The translations under genes and the position numbers were made by a program. From Paracoccus zhejiangensis (lineage in GTDB: Bacteria > Pseudomonadota > Alphaproteobacteria > Rhodobacterales > Rhodobacteraceae), in assembly GCF_002847445.1 (NCBI RefSeq), contig NZ_CP025430.1:1612001-1676000 (forward strand): a DNA stretch of 64,000 bases, in the 5' to 3' direction. How positions within the stretch are numbered: the first letter of the stretch is position 1; each line of letters begins with the position of its first letter. The notes under the pieces are model-generated. The model saw nothing but the letters and a program-made list of their open reading frames with translations. It did not search any database and was not told the origin of the DNA. Shown here in pieces: positions 53,341 through 62,463 of this stretch.

Positions 53341-53520
53341 GGCTCCAAGATAGGTTGCATTCTCCACAAGAAAACGCCCGGGCAGTAACGTTTTCTCAGC
53401 AGCTGGCAGGTCAAAACTGGACAGGATGGGGGCCGCGACCTATGGTCAGCTGGCAGCCGCCGGGCAATTGGTGCAATGGCCCCGCAACGGGCAAGCAAGG
53501 AATGACGGACACCGCCGCGA

Positions 53521-54174
53521 ATGCTGGAATTCGACAATGTTTCCAAGTCCTTCTGGACCGGCAAGCAGCGCAAGGTGATCCTTGACCGCGCCTCTTTCCG
53601 GGTCGAGCGTGGCAATTCCCTTGGCATCCTCGCCCCCAATGGCACTGGCAAGACCACGCTGGTCAACATGATGTGCGGGCTGGAGAAACCCGATGAGGGC
53701 GATATCCGCGCCGAGTGCCGGATTTCCTTCCCGCTCGGCTTCATGGGCGGGGTGGTCAATCGCCATTCGGCCAATGAAAATGCACGCTACATCGCCCGGA
53801 TCTATGGTCTGGACCCGGATTATGTCGAGGCCTTCTGCCGCTGGCTCACCGATATCGGCGAATATTTCGACCGGCCCATCGGCACCTATTCGACCGGGAT
53901 GCGGCAGCGATTTACCTTCTCTCTGCTGCTGGCGCTGGATTTCGACGTCTACCTGATCGACGAGGGAATGCCGCAATCGACGGATGCCGAGTTCAACCGA
54001 AAGGCCGGTTCGGTCCTCTATGACCGCCTGCGCAAGGCGACGGTGATCGTCGTCTCGCACCAGCCCAGCACGATCGAGAAATTCTGCCGCTCGGCCGCCA
54101 TCATGCGCGACGGAAAACTGTACATGTTCGAGACACTTGACGAGGCCAAGCAGTATTATGACTACACCGCCTAA
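53521..54174 (+). CDS. Capsule-export ABC ATPase, KpsT-like
   Basis: A 217-residue ATPase of the polysaccharide-export ABC-2 family. The Walker A is LGILAPNGTGKTTLV, with alanine in place of the usual first glycine; the signature is IGTYSTGMRQRFTFSLLLALDFDVYLIDEG (ABC and Walker B), and the switch histidine is in VVSHQP. The 5' UTR is short and the gene overlaps the KpsE-like start by 17 bases. The matching membrane subunit (KpsM) is not in the window. Confidence 0.88.
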   Translation: MLEFDNVSKSFWTGKQRKVILDRASFRVERGNSLGILAPNGTGKTTLVNMMCGLEKPDEGDIRAECRISFPLGFMGGVVNRHSANENARYIARIYGLDPDYVEAFCRWLTDIGEYFDRPIGTYSTGMRQRFTFSLLLALDFDVYLIDEGMPQSTDAEFNRKAGSVLYDRLRKATVIVVSHQPSTIEKFCRSAAIMRDGKLYMFETLDEAKQYYDYTA

Positions 54175-56032
54175 GGCCAGCCGCTTCCATATCGACCGCG
54201 TCGGTCCCGCGACCGACAGCAGCGAGGCCCGCACGGCGGGTCATGATGCACAGGGGGCGCAGGATCACCCGGCGGATGCAACCGGCGCGCCCTTCTCGCC
54301 CTCGGGCATCCGGCTGACGGTGCGGCGCAATGCCGAGACCGGGGCAGAGCAGATCCAGCCCGATCATGCGGCGGGTGCCGATCCCAATGCCGACCGGGCC
54401 GCGGCCGAGGCGATGATGCAGACCGGCCCGACCGATGACGGATTTGGCGACCGTCGCTTTCCGGGGGCCGAACAGCACGGGGGCGCGACCGCCGAGCCCG
54501 CCAGGGCCACCACCGGCGCAACGCCAGGGTCTGCGGCCGAGACTCCGGAGGCGCTGGCCGAGAAGCTGGCCGCCATCCGCGCCGAGAACCTGACCGAGCG
54601 GCAATTGCGCATCGCCCGCCGCATCGCCGGCCTGCACCAGATCGAGGTCGCCTCGGATCACGAGGCGGTGCTGCGCCTGCGCGAACGCGGCATCGACCCC
54701 TCGCACCGCAGCGCGGTCAGCCGCATTCTGTCGGCCGAGGGCGCGCGGGCGCAGGCAGCGCCGCCCGCCAATGTCCCCAGCGTGGTGCCGCAGCGCCCGA
54801 CCCTGCCGGCCGAGATGCCCGAAACGCCCCCGGCGACGGCCCCCAAGAAGCCCCTGCCCTCGCGCGAGGAACTGACAGAGGAAAAGCGCGCGGCCGAGAT
54901 TTATCGCATCCAGCGCGACATCGCCCGCCGACGCCGCCGCCGCATGGCGATGGTTTTCCTGCGGCTCGGCTTCTTCGTCTTCCTGCCGACGCTGATCGCC
55001 GCCTGGTATTACTTCAGCGTCGCCACGCCGCTTTATGCCACCAAGTCGCAGTTCCAGATCCAGCAGGCCAACAGCGCCAGCTCGGGCGATCTGGGCGGGC
55101 TGTTTTCCGGCACCCAGCTTGCGACCAACCCCGATTCCGTCGGGGTGCAAAGCTATCTGACCTCGCGCGATGCCATGCTGCGGCTGGACCAGGACCTTGG
55201 CTTCAAGCGCGCCTTCCAGGACCCGGCCATCGACCCGATCCAGCGGCTGGCTCCCGATGCCACGAACGAGGCCGCCTACAAGGTTTACCAGAATTCGGTG
55301 AAGATCGGCTATGATCCGACCGAGGGGATGATCAACATGGAGGTGATCGCCCCCGATCCGAAGCTGAGCCAGGATTTCTCGCTGGCGCTGATCAAATATG
55401 CCGAGGGCCAGGTCGACCAGATGACCGCCCGCCTGCGCGACGACCAGATGGAAGGGGCGCTGGCCTCCTATGCCGATGCCGAAAGCAAGGTGCTGGACGC
55501 CCAGACCCGCGTGCAGCAGCTGCAGCAGAATCTTGGCGTGCTCGATCCGGTGGCCGAGGGCAGCGTGGTGATGCAGCAGATCAGCCAGCTCGAGATGCAG
55601 CTGAACGAGAAGCAGCTGGAACTGGGCCAGCTCGAGGCCAATGCCCGGCCGCAGCAGAGCCGGGTCGAATCGACCCGGGGCGAGATCGTCCGGCTGCAGC
55701 AGATGATCTCCGATACCCGGCTGCAGCTGACCGAAGGCAACGAGACCCGCTCGTCGCTGGCCTCGATCTCGGGCGAACTGCGCATTGCCGAGGGCGATCT
55801 GGCCACGCGGCAAGGGCTTCTGGCCGCCTCTGCCGCCCAGCTGGAGACCGCGCGCATTGAAGCCAACAAGCAGGTTCGCTATCTCTCTATGTCGGTGGCC
55901 CCCATTCCACCCGACGAGCCGAGCTATCCGAAGGCCTTCCAGAACACGCTGGTCGCCTTCCTGATCTTCTCGGGTATCTATCTCATGCTGTCTCTGACAG
56001 CCTCCGTCCTACGCGAACAGGTATCGACATGA
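54158..56032 (+). CDS. Capsule polysaccharide export protein, KpsE-like, with long N-terminal extension
   Basis: A 624-residue inner-membrane protein. The last ~380 residues match KpsE/CtrB: a membrane segment (FLRLGFFVFLPTLIAAWYYF, about residues 270-290), a periplasmic Wzz-like domain with ATPLYATKSQFQIQQ, a long coiled coil rich in glutamine and glutamate (about 430-570), and a C-terminal membrane segment (AFLIFSGIYLMLSL). The first ~260 residues are an alanine/proline/acid-rich extension with one helical block (RQLRIARRIAGLHQIEVASDHEAVLRLRERG). That extension is unusual for the family. The stop overlaps kdsA by ATGA. Confidence 0.85.
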   Translation: MTTPPKASRFHIDRVGPATDSSEARTAGHDAQGAQDHPADATGAPFSPSGIRLTVRRNAETGAEQIQPDHAAGADPNADRAAAEAMMQTGPTDDGFGDRRFPGAEQHGGATAEPARATTGATPGSAAETPEALAEKLAAIRAENLTERQLRIARRIAGLHQIEVASDHEAVLRLRERGIDPSHRSAVSRILSAEGARAQAAPPANVPSVVPQRPTLPAEMPETPPATAPKKPLPSREELTEEKRAAEIYRIQRDIARRRRRRMAMVFLRLGFFVFLPTLIAAWYYFSVATPLYATKSQFQIQQANSASSGDLGGLFSGTQLATNPDSVGVQSYLTSRDAMLRLDQDLGFKRAFQDPAIDPIQRLAPDATNEAAYKVYQNSVKIGYDPTEGMINMEVIAPDPKLSQDFSLALIKYAEGQVDQMTARLRDDQMEGALASYADAESKVLDAQTRVQQLQQNLGVLDPVAEGSVVMQQISQLEMQLNEKQLELGQLEANARPQQSRVESTRGEIVRLQQMISDTRLQLTEGNETRSSLASISGELRIAEGDLATRQGLLAASAAQLETARIEANKQVRYLSMSVAPIPPDEPSYPKAFQNTLVAFLIFSGIYLMLSLTASVLREQVST

Positions 56033-56865
56033 TGAAAACCGTCCCCGTTGGCAGTCTGCAGGTCGGCAATGACCTGCCCCTGACCGTGATCGCCGGCCCC
56101 TGCCAGCTGGAAACGCTGGACCATGCGCTGATGATCGCCGAGGCGATGGCCAAGGCCTGCGAGGACGCGGGCGCCAGCTATGTCTTCAAGGCCAGCTATG
56201 ACAAGGCCAACCGCACCTCGCTGAAGGGCAAGCGCGGCATCGGCATGGACGAGGGGCTGGCGATGCTGGCCGCTGTGCGCGAGCGCATCGGTTGCCCGGT
56301 GCTGACCGATGTTCACGACGCCGAACAGGCGCGCGCGGCGGGACAGGCCGTCGACGTGATCCAGATCCCGGCCTTCCTCAGCCGGCAAACCGACCTGCTG
56401 CTGGCAGCCGGCGAATCCGGCGCGGTGGTCAATGTGAAGAAGGGCCAGTTCCTGGCTCCCTGGGACATGCCCAATGTGGCCGACAAGGTGGCCTCGACCG
56501 GCAATGACAAGATCCTCTTGACCGAGCGCGGCTCGAGTTTCGGCTATAACACGCTGGTCACCGACATGCGCTCGCTGCCGATCCTCGAGAAGACCGGCTA
56601 TCCGGTGATCATGGACGCCACCCATTCGGTGCAGCAGCCGGGCGGCCAGGGCGGCAGTTCGGGCGGGCAGCGCGAATTTGCCCCGGTCATGGCGCGGGCG
56701 GCGGTGTCGCTGGGGATTGCCGGGGTCTTCATCGAGACCCATCAGGACCCCGACAATGCGCCCTCGGACGGGCCGAACATGATCCGTCTCGATCAGATGC
56801 CGGCGCTGGTGCGCACGCTGATGCGCTTCGACATCCTCGCCAAGGCGGACCCGATCCGGATATGA
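56029..56865 (+). CDS. kdsA: 3-deoxy-D-manno-octulosonate 8-phosphate synthase
   Basis: Condenses arabinose-5-phosphate and PEP to Kdo-8-phosphate. The 278-residue TIM barrel has AGPCQLET, VFKASYDKANRTS, GCPVLTDVHDAEQA and DATHSVQQPGGQGGSSGG. It is coupled to the capsule-export pair upstream, so its product may feed capsule linkers of Kdo as well as LPS. The following MscS gene overlaps its stop by ATGA. Confidence 0.95.
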   Translation: MMKTVPVGSLQVGNDLPLTVIAGPCQLETLDHALMIAEAMAKACEDAGASYVFKASYDKANRTSLKGKRGIGMDEGLAMLAAVRERIGCPVLTDVHDAEQARAAGQAVDVIQIPAFLSRQTDLLLAAGESGAVVNVKKGQFLAPWDMPNVADKVASTGNDKILLTERGSSFGYNTLVTDMRSLPILEKTGYPVIMDATHSVQQPGGQGGSSGGQREFAPVMARAAVSLGIAGVFIETHQDPDNAPSDGPNMIRLDQMPALVRTLMRFDILAKADPIRI

Positions 56866-58241
56866 GCAGGCGGCGGGCCAGCGACTGGCTGAGGGCTCTG
56901 GCCCTGATGCTGGCGCTGTGCCTCGCCCCGCTTGTGCTCGCGGGACCGGCGGTGGCTCAGGATGCCGAGATCATCCCCAATCCCGGCCAACCCAGCGGCA
57001 CCATCGCCGTCGGCAACAACACCACCACCGATGCCCCGATCCGCGACCGGATCGAGAGCATCCTCGCCGGCGTGCCCGATTTCGACCATATCCAAGTAAC
57101 GGTTGCGGCGGGCATCGTCACCCTGACCGGCGAGGTGACCGACCCCGCCTCGCGCGAGCGGCTGAGCCGGCTGATCTCGCGCGTCGATGGCGTGGTCGCG
57201 ATCGAGAACCAGGTCACCATGACCACGAATATCGGCATCAGGCTGGTCTCGGTCCGCGACAGGTTTCTGGCCCGGGTCAACCAGGTGGTGGCTGCGCTAC
57301 CCTTCATCGGACTGGGACTGGCGGTCGGTGCCGTCATCGTCTGGCTGGGCGGCTGGCTGTCGCGGCGCAGGGCCTTCCTGCGCCATATCGCGCCGAACCC
57401 CTTCATCTCAGATTTCGTCGGCCAGTTCATCCGGCTGACCAGCTGGGTCGTCGCGCTGGTCGTGGCGCTGGGGCTGATGGAGGCGACGGCGCTTCTGGGC
57501 ACGTTGCTGGGCGCCGCCGGTATCCTCGGCCTGTCGCTCAGCTTTGCCATGCGCGACACGATCGAGAATTTCGTGGCCTCGGTGCTGCTCTCGATCCGCC
57601 AGCCCTTCCGCCACAATGACCTGATCGAGGTGCAGAACCAGCGCGGCCGGGTGGTGCGGATGACCAGCCGCGGCACCACGCTGCTGACGCTGGACGGCAA
57701 CCATATCCGCATCCCGAACCAGATCGTCTACAAGGCCGTCGTCACCAATTTCACCCGCAACCCCGAACGCCGCTTTACCGTCGATCTGTCCATCGACCCC
57801 ACCGCCGATTTCCATCGCGCCCGGGAACTGGCGCTGGCCACGGTCTCGGGGCTGGATTTCGTATTGAAACAGCCCGACCCCATCGCCTGGTTCGAGGCCC
57901 CGAGCGAGCTTTGCATCGACCTGAAGGTCGCGGCCTGGGTCTCGCAGGATGGCACCGATTTCGAGCTGGCACGCGGCGAGGCCTTCCGGGTGCTGCGCCA
58001 GACGCTGGACGGCGCGGGATTTGCGGTGCCGGAACCGATCTATCGCGTCGCGGTCGAGCCGCCGGCCAAACCCGCAGCCCCCGAGCCGCAGACCGAAATC
58101 TCGCCCGAGGATATTCCGGTGCAAACCGATCTGCGCCCCGATCAGGCCTTCGAGGAGATGGTCAGCCGCAACAATACCGGCGACCGCCGCGATCTGCTGC
58201 GCCGCGGACCGGAACGCCCTGCGACCGAGCCTGCCAGCTGA
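56862..58241 (+). CDS. MscS-family mechanosensitive channel with BON domain
   Basis: A 459-residue protein. A signal peptide (to about residue 32, ending GPAVAQ) is followed by a periplasmic BON domain (about 55-125, DHIQVTVAAGIVTLTGEVTDPASRERLSRLISRVDGVVAIENQV), two membrane segments, and the pore helix with GTLLGAAGILGLSLSFAMRDTIENFVASVLLSIRQPFRHNDLIE, then the cytoplasmic beta domain. The tail is proline-rich. BON-MscS fusions are found in alphaproteobacteria. Its coupling to kdsA is unusual in function but may be only positional. Confidence 0.9.
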   Translation: MSRRRASDWLRALALMLALCLAPLVLAGPAVAQDAEIIPNPGQPSGTIAVGNNTTTDAPIRDRIESILAGVPDFDHIQVTVAAGIVTLTGEVTDPASRERLSRLISRVDGVVAIENQVTMTTNIGIRLVSVRDRFLARVNQVVAALPFIGLGLAVGAVIVWLGGWLSRRRAFLRHIAPNPFISDFVGQFIRLTSWVVALVVALGLMEATALLGTLLGAAGILGLSLSFAMRDTIENFVASVLLSIRQPFRHNDLIEVQNQRGRVVRMTSRGTTLLTLDGNHIRIPNQIVYKAVVTNFTRNPERRFTVDLSIDPTADFHRARELALATVSGLDFVLKQPDPIAWFEAPSELCIDLKVAAWVSQDGTDFELARGEAFRVLRQTLDGAGFAVPEPIYRVAVEPPAKPAAPEPQTEISPEDIPVQTDLRPDQAFEEMVSRNNTGDRRDLLRRGPERPATEPAS

Positions 58242-58250
58242 ACCGTCAGG

Positions 58251-59438
58251 TCAGGCCAGCTGCCCCAGCGCCTTACCGGCGGCCCGCGCCGAGGCCCAGG
58301 CCCATTGGAAATTGTAGCCGCCCAGCCAGCCGGTCACATCGACGCATTCGCCGATGAAGAACAGCCCCGGCACGTCACGCGCCTGCAGGGTTTTCGCGTC
58401 CAGATCGCGCGTATCGACGCCCCCCAGCGTCACCTCGGCAGTGCGATAGCCCTCGGACCCGACCGGCCGCAGCACCCAGCGATTGACCCGCGCCCCCAGC
58501 CGGTCCAGCACGGCATTCGGCTGGTCCGCCAGCCGCGCCTCGGGCAGCCCCGCCTCGGACGCGATAGCCTGCGCCAGTCGCTCGGGCAGCAGACGCGACA
58601 GCGCCGTCGCCACCGCCACCCGTCCGGCCTGCCCGCGCGTCTCCTTCAACTGCCGCGCAACGTCCACGCCCGGCGCGAGATCGACGGTGATCGCCTCGCC
58701 CGGCTGCCAGAAGCTGGAGATCTGCAGGATCACCGGCCCCGACAGCCCGCGATGGGTGAACAGCAGCGCATCGCGGAAGCGCCCGCCGCCATGGGCGATC
58801 TCGGCCTCGACCGAGACCCCGGCCAGCGGACGGCAGAGATCCAGGTCCTGTTCGGCAAAGGTCAGCGGCACGAGACCGGGCCGGGTGTCGACCAGCCTGA
58901 GCCCGAAATCCTTGGCAATGTCATAGCCGATGCCGGTCGCACCCATCTTGGGAATCGATTTTCCGCCGGTCGCCACCACCACCTGACGCGCCAGGATCGG
59001 CCCCGCCGAGGTGGCGACCAGAAACCCCTCGCCCCGCCGCTCGACCCCGGTCACGGCGGTGCCGAGCCGCAGATCGGCACCGCGCATCCGGCTGAGCAGC
59101 AGGTCGATGATCTGCGTGGCCTTGCCGTCGCAAAAGAGCTGCCCCAGCGTCTTTTCATGCCAGGCGATGCCGGCCTGATCGACCATGGCGACAAACTCCT
59201 GCGCGCTGAACCCGGCCAGCGCCGAGGCGCAGAAGCGCGCGTTCCGGGACAGGAACCGATCCCGCGCCGTGGCGAGATTGGTGAAGTTGCAGCGCCCCCC
59301 GCCCGAGATGCGAATCTTCTCGCCCGGCCGCGCCGCACGCTCGATCACCACGGTCCGCAAGCCGCGCCCGACCGCCTCGCCCGCACAGAACAGCCCCGCC
59401 GCCCCAGCCCCCAGAATGACCACATCCGCCTGATCCAT
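58251..59438 (-). CDS. HI0933/YhiN-type FAD-dependent oxidoreductase
   Basis: A 395-residue flavoprotein. The dinucleotide motif VVILGAGAAGLFCAGEAVGRGLRTVVIE starts at residue 6 and the family signature KIRISGGGRCNFTN is near residue 40. Further family parts are TGGKSIPKMGATGIGYDIAKDFG, LLFTHRGLSGPVILQIS, and the C-terminal FFIGECVDVTGWLGGYNFQWAWASA. ATG 59438 is the homologous start. It is convergent with the MscS gene; no substrate is known for the family. Confidence 0.93.
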   Translation of the reverse strand: MDQADVVILGAGAAGLFCAGEAVGRGLRTVVIERAARPGEKIRISGGGRCNFTNLATARDRFLSRNARFCASALAGFSAQEFVAMVDQAGIAWHEKTLGQLFCDGKATQIIDLLLSRMRGADLRLGTAVTGVERRGEGFLVATSAGPILARQVVVATGGKSIPKMGATGIGYDIAKDFGLRLVDTRPGLVPLTFAEQDLDLCRPLAGVSVEAEIAHGGGRFRDALLFTHRGLSGPVILQISSFWQPGEAITVDLAPGVDVARQLKETRGQAGRVAVATALSRLLPERLAQAIASEAGLPEARLADQPNAVLDRLGARVNRWVLRPVGSEGYRTAEVTLGGVDTRDLDAKTLQARDVPGLFFIGECVDVTGWLGGYNFQWAWASARAAGKALGQLA

Positions 59439-59531
59439 GCGCCGGCCATAACCGCAGCACAATTGTTCGGCAAGGCGGCGAATTTTCGACTTGCGGCCCC
59501 CCGCGCGCTTGGTTAGACAGCCCCCCACAGT

Positions 59532-59606
59532 TGGGGCGTGGCCAAGTGGTAAGGCATCGGTTTTTGGTACCGTGTACCGTAGGTTCGAATCCTACCGCCC
59601 CAGCCA
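59532..59606 (+). tRNA. tRNA-Gln (anticodon TTG)
   Basis: A 75-base gene with encoded CCA: acceptor TGGGGCG pairs with CGCCCCA, D arm GCCAAGTGGTAAGGC, anticodon loop TTTTGGT with TTG, T arm TAGGTTCGAATCCTA. It sits at the left edge of the recombinase region, whose repeats begin about 100 bases downstream, so its 3' end is a candidate attachment site. Confidence 0.97.
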
Positions 59607-59702
59607 ACCGTTTTCCTGAACTTGATCTCCACACGTCCCTGCGCGGATAGGTCCGCGTTTTCCGGGCCTTGTGCCTGGTCATTTCTATCTGAGACTGGTG
59701 AT

Positions 59703-59968
59703 TTCCCTGCAGTTTGACGCATTGCCCCGCCTCGTCTCGGAGACGCGTTCTGGTCGTGCGGTTTTGCGTGGCGCTTGGCGAGAACAGGGAATTAACAGGG
59801 AAATAGCTTCGCAGACTCCGCCCGGCTCGCCTCACGACCTCAGATTGTAGCAGCGTTTTCAATGCCCTGACGTGCAAGTTCCCTGCGCGCACGAACAGGG
59901 AATTAAATCGGGTCGAACAGGGAATAAATTCAACCCGAACAGGGAAGCCTGCAGGGAATAACAGGGAA
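59703..59968. repeat. Helically phased CAGGGAA repeat array
   Basis: The heptamer CAGGGAA occurs at 59785, 59796, 59896, 59918, 59940, 59952 and 59962, and its complement TTCCCTG at 59703 and 59879. Most copies are part of GAACAGGGAATTAA-like units. Start-to-start distances within the two groups are 11, then 22, 22, 12 and 10 bases, close to whole helical turns, so bound proteins would line up on one face. The 390-base gap between tRNA-Gln and the recombinase gene holds nothing else I can support. Likely a recombinase or accessory-factor binding region; iterons are an alternative. Confidence 0.7.
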
Positions 59969-59996
59969 AGCCCCGACGACGGGGGACTCGACCAGA

Positions 59997-61670
59997 TCAG
60001 CCCGGTCGGATCCCGGTGCGGGCATATTGCGCCTGCCAGTCTGAGGGCATCTCGGGTCGGGTCAGACGGTGCAGGGTCAGCGCTTCGGGCTGCGTCCCGT
60101 TGAGGATGGCCTCCTGGATGACCGGGGCGAGGAAAGCCAGTTGCAGATGGACCCGCAGGCAGCCCTCGGAGAGATGATCGGCGCGGGCGAGACTGGCGAT
60201 ATCGTGACCCGCCCGCAGCTTTGCCAGCCAGCGATGGGCACGACCGAGAGCGGCGACCAGCTTCGCATCCGGCTGACGTGCGGGACTGCCGATCACCAGG
60301 CGCGCCTCGACGCCGCGTCGTCGCAGCCGCGTCGGTGCCTCGATCCGCAGCGCATCCTCCGCCAGCAGGTCCGGCGTAACCCCCGCGGCCGCGGCGAGCG
60401 GCGACCGGGACAGCCGCAGGATGCTCTGCTCCGGCTGAATCGTGCCCTGTTCGAGCAGGTCCAGCAAGCGCCAACGTCCCTCGGAGGTTCGCAGAATTGC
60501 CTCATCGGTCAGGCCGGCGAGTCGATCGACAAGAGCGGCCTGCAGCGACAGGTCGGGATCGGCCAGCAGTCGATGTGCATCGAGCAGGCGTCGCAAATGG
60601 ATCGAGATCGAGGCCGCGATCTGCTCTTCCAGCATCCCGGCCGGCAGCCGCCAGCCGGACGGATCGGCCGGGCCCGAGATCATCCGGTTGGATAGGTAAT
60701 ACCGATAGCGCCGCTGGCCCCGGCTCGTGTGGCTCGGTGTCAGGCGGTCACCGGTCTCGTCGAAGAGCTTGCCGGTCAACGGGGCGGTGTCGATGGCCCC
60801 GTCCGGTCCGTTCGCCCGCGACCGGGCCGCCCCGGCCCGCAGCCGGTCCTGCACCCGCTGCCACTGGTCATCCCCGATGAGCTCCGGATGCTGGCCCGGA
60901 TGCTCAGTGCCGCGGTGGCGCGACCGCCCGCGATAGACCGGGTTGGTCAGCAGGTAATACAACTGGCCCCGGGCGAGGGGCCGATTGCCGATCTCACGGC
61001 CATCCCGCCCCTTGCGCGACTTCGAGCGCAGGCCCAACTGCGCCGTCGCCTCGGTCAGCCGGCGCATACAACCGGTCTCCTCGTAGAGATCGAAGATCCG
61101 GCGCACCGTGCCGGCCTCGCTTGCATTGATCACCAACACCTGCTCTCGCGGATCGGGGTGACGGTCATATCCCAAGGGCAAGGTGCCACCCATCCACAGA
61201 CCGCGTTTGCGCGATGCCGCGATCTTGTCGCGAATGCGCTCGCCAGCCACCTCGCGCTCGAACTGCGCGAAGGAGAGCAGCACGTTCAGCGTCAACCGGC
61301 CCATCGAGCTTGAGGTATTGAAGGCCTGCGTCACCGAGACGAATGAGCATCCCTTCGCCTCCAGCCGCTCGACCAGTCGCGCAAAATCCGCCAGCGAGCG
61401 GGTCAACCGGTCGATCTTGTAGACCACAATCATGCCGATTCGGCCGGCATCGACCTCCGTCAGCAATCGTTGAAGCGCCGGTCGTTCTGTATTGCCGCCC
61501 GAGAAGCCGCCATCGTCATAGTGCTCCTTCACCAGCCGCCAGCCCTCATGCTTCTGGCTCGCCACATAGGCGGCACAGGCCTCATATTGGGCATCCAGCG
61601 TGTTGAACCCCTGTTCCAACCCGTCCTCGCTGGATTTGCGGGTGTAGATGGCGCAACGGATCGTTGTCAT
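59997..61670 (-). CDS. Large serine recombinase
   Basis: A 557-residue site-specific recombinase. The resolvase catalytic domain (residues 1-150) has Y9-T-R-K-S13 with the nucleophile serine, plus MIVVYKIDRLTRSLADFARLVERLE and LSFAQFEREVAGERIRDKI. Next come the recombinase domain (about 160-260, LPLGYDRHPDP and LYYLLTNPVYRG) and a C-terminal DNA-binding region; the zinc-ribbon cysteines of many large recombinases are not evident. The gene starts four bases inside the DUF2924 gene. The tRNA and phased repeats on its far side suggest an integrase. Confidence 0.92.
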   Translation of the reverse strand: MTTIRCAIYTRKSSEDGLEQGFNTLDAQYEACAAYVASQKHEGWRLVKEHYDDGGFSGGNTERPALQRLLTEVDAGRIGMIVVYKIDRLTRSLADFARLVERLEAKGCSFVSVTQAFNTSSSMGRLTLNVLLSFAQFEREVAGERIRDKIAASRKRGLWMGGTLPLGYDRHPDPREQVLVINASEAGTVRRIFDLYEETGCMRRLTEATAQLGLRSKSRKGRDGREIGNRPLARGQLYYLLTNPVYRGRSRHRGTEHPGQHPELIGDDQWQRVQDRLRAGAARSRANGPDGAIDTAPLTGKLFDETGDRLTPSHTSRGQRRYRYYLSNRMISGPADPSGWRLPAGMLEEQIAASISIHLRRLLDAHRLLADPDLSLQAALVDRLAGLTDEAILRTSEGRWRLLDLLEQGTIQPEQSILRLSRSPLAAAAGVTPDLLAEDALRIEAPTRLRRRGVEARLVIGSPARQPDAKLVAALGRAHRWLAKLRAGHDIASLARADHLSEGCLRVHLQLAFLAPVIQEAILNGTQPEALTLHRLTRPEMPSDWQAQYARTGIRPG

Positions 61671-62161
61671 GGCCGGGCATCCCCGCTGGCAGGTGCAGCG
61701 TGTCGCTGGCTGCCGCGCGTCCCGGCCAGCCCGAAGAACCGTGGCCCCGACCAATGCGCCCCGGTGATCTCGCGCGCAATGGCCGAGAGCGATCGCCAGG
61801 TCCGACCCTGCCAGAGATAGCCGCCATCGGTGATCTCGACGACATGGGTCGTGCCGTTCCAGGCGCGCAGCAAACGGCCTCCGGGAGCAGGCACCGCTGC
61901 GGGAGGCCTGCCGCCCCCAGCCCCGGCGCGCGCCAGTCGGGCTTCCATGCCGGCAGGCCAGCCGCCGGCGGCTCGCAATTGCCCGTCGAAGCCCAGGATC
62001 CGGCGCAGGAGCGGCTGGCTGATCGACCGGGGCGGCGGCGCCGCATGCCATTCCTGCCACAGCCCGGCGAGACCGGCCCGATCAAGGTGCGCTATCTCAT
62101 CCTTCGCTGTCATCTGCGCCGTCTGCGGCAGCACCGCCGTCTCGCCTCGATCTGGGCTCAT
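61667..62161 (-). CDS. DUF2924 protein coupled to the recombinase
   Basis: A 164-residue protein. The core is EIAHLDRAGLAGLWQEWHAAPPPRSISQPLLRRILGFDGQLRAAGGWPAGM, and RLLRAWNGTTHVVEITDGGYLWQGRTWRSLSAIAREITGAHWSGPRFFGL matches DUF2924, a domain that regularly precedes this class of recombinase and often carries a DNA-binding-like RAMA-type fold. GGAG seven bases before ATG 62161 supports this start over ATG 62113. A DUF3489 gene that often precedes the pair is not seen. Confidence 0.85.
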   Translation of the reverse strand: MSPDRGETAVLPQTAQMTAKDEIAHLDRAGLAGLWQEWHAAPPPRSISQPLLRRILGFDGQLRAAGGWPAGMEARLARAGAGGGRPPAAVPAPGGRLLRAWNGTTHVVEITDGGYLWQGRTWRSLSAIAREITGAHWSGPRFFGLAGTRGSQRHAAPASGDARP

Positions 62162-62463
62162 CTTCTGTCTCCGGTTGCCACCGGCACCCGCGCCGGTCTG
62201 CTACCGAGACGGGCCCGAATCTCACCCGGGCCTCCATCCAGTCACGCTCACACCCGCCACGAAGTCCAGTCTCGACCATGGCCAAGGCGACGAATTGTCC
62301 CCTGCATGCAAAGGCGATGAATATTGAACGCATCGGTTCAGTTCGTGATCCACCCGCATTCCGAGGCCACAGGCACGATCCGGCGACACCCCATCGGGCG
62401 ATCGGACCATCGGATACGATCGGGGAGCGACGCAATCCCCTCACCTCGCCCCACAAGGCCGGT
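62162..62463. other. Gene-free stretch between DUF2924 and ImmA genes
   Basis: About 300 bases. No frame with a ribosome-binding site or recognisable protein was found on either strand. It contains GATCGG-rich GC DNA and a modest AT patch (GAATATTGAACG near 62317) that may hold the DUF2924-recombinase promoter. Confidence 0.5.

Noticed and set aside
59513..59722. Open frame reading GGRIRTYGTRYQKPMPYHLATP on the minus strand
   Set aside because: It is the translation of the tRNA-Gln gene, a well-known false protein.
59703..59968. CRISPR array
   Set aside because: The repeat is seven bases and irregular in orientation, without spacer-sized units or cas genes.
62097..62456. A 119-residue frame that might be the missing DUF3489 partner
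   Set aside because: It lacks the DUF3489 pattern and its composition is that of a shadow frame over a non-coding gap and the DUF2924 start.
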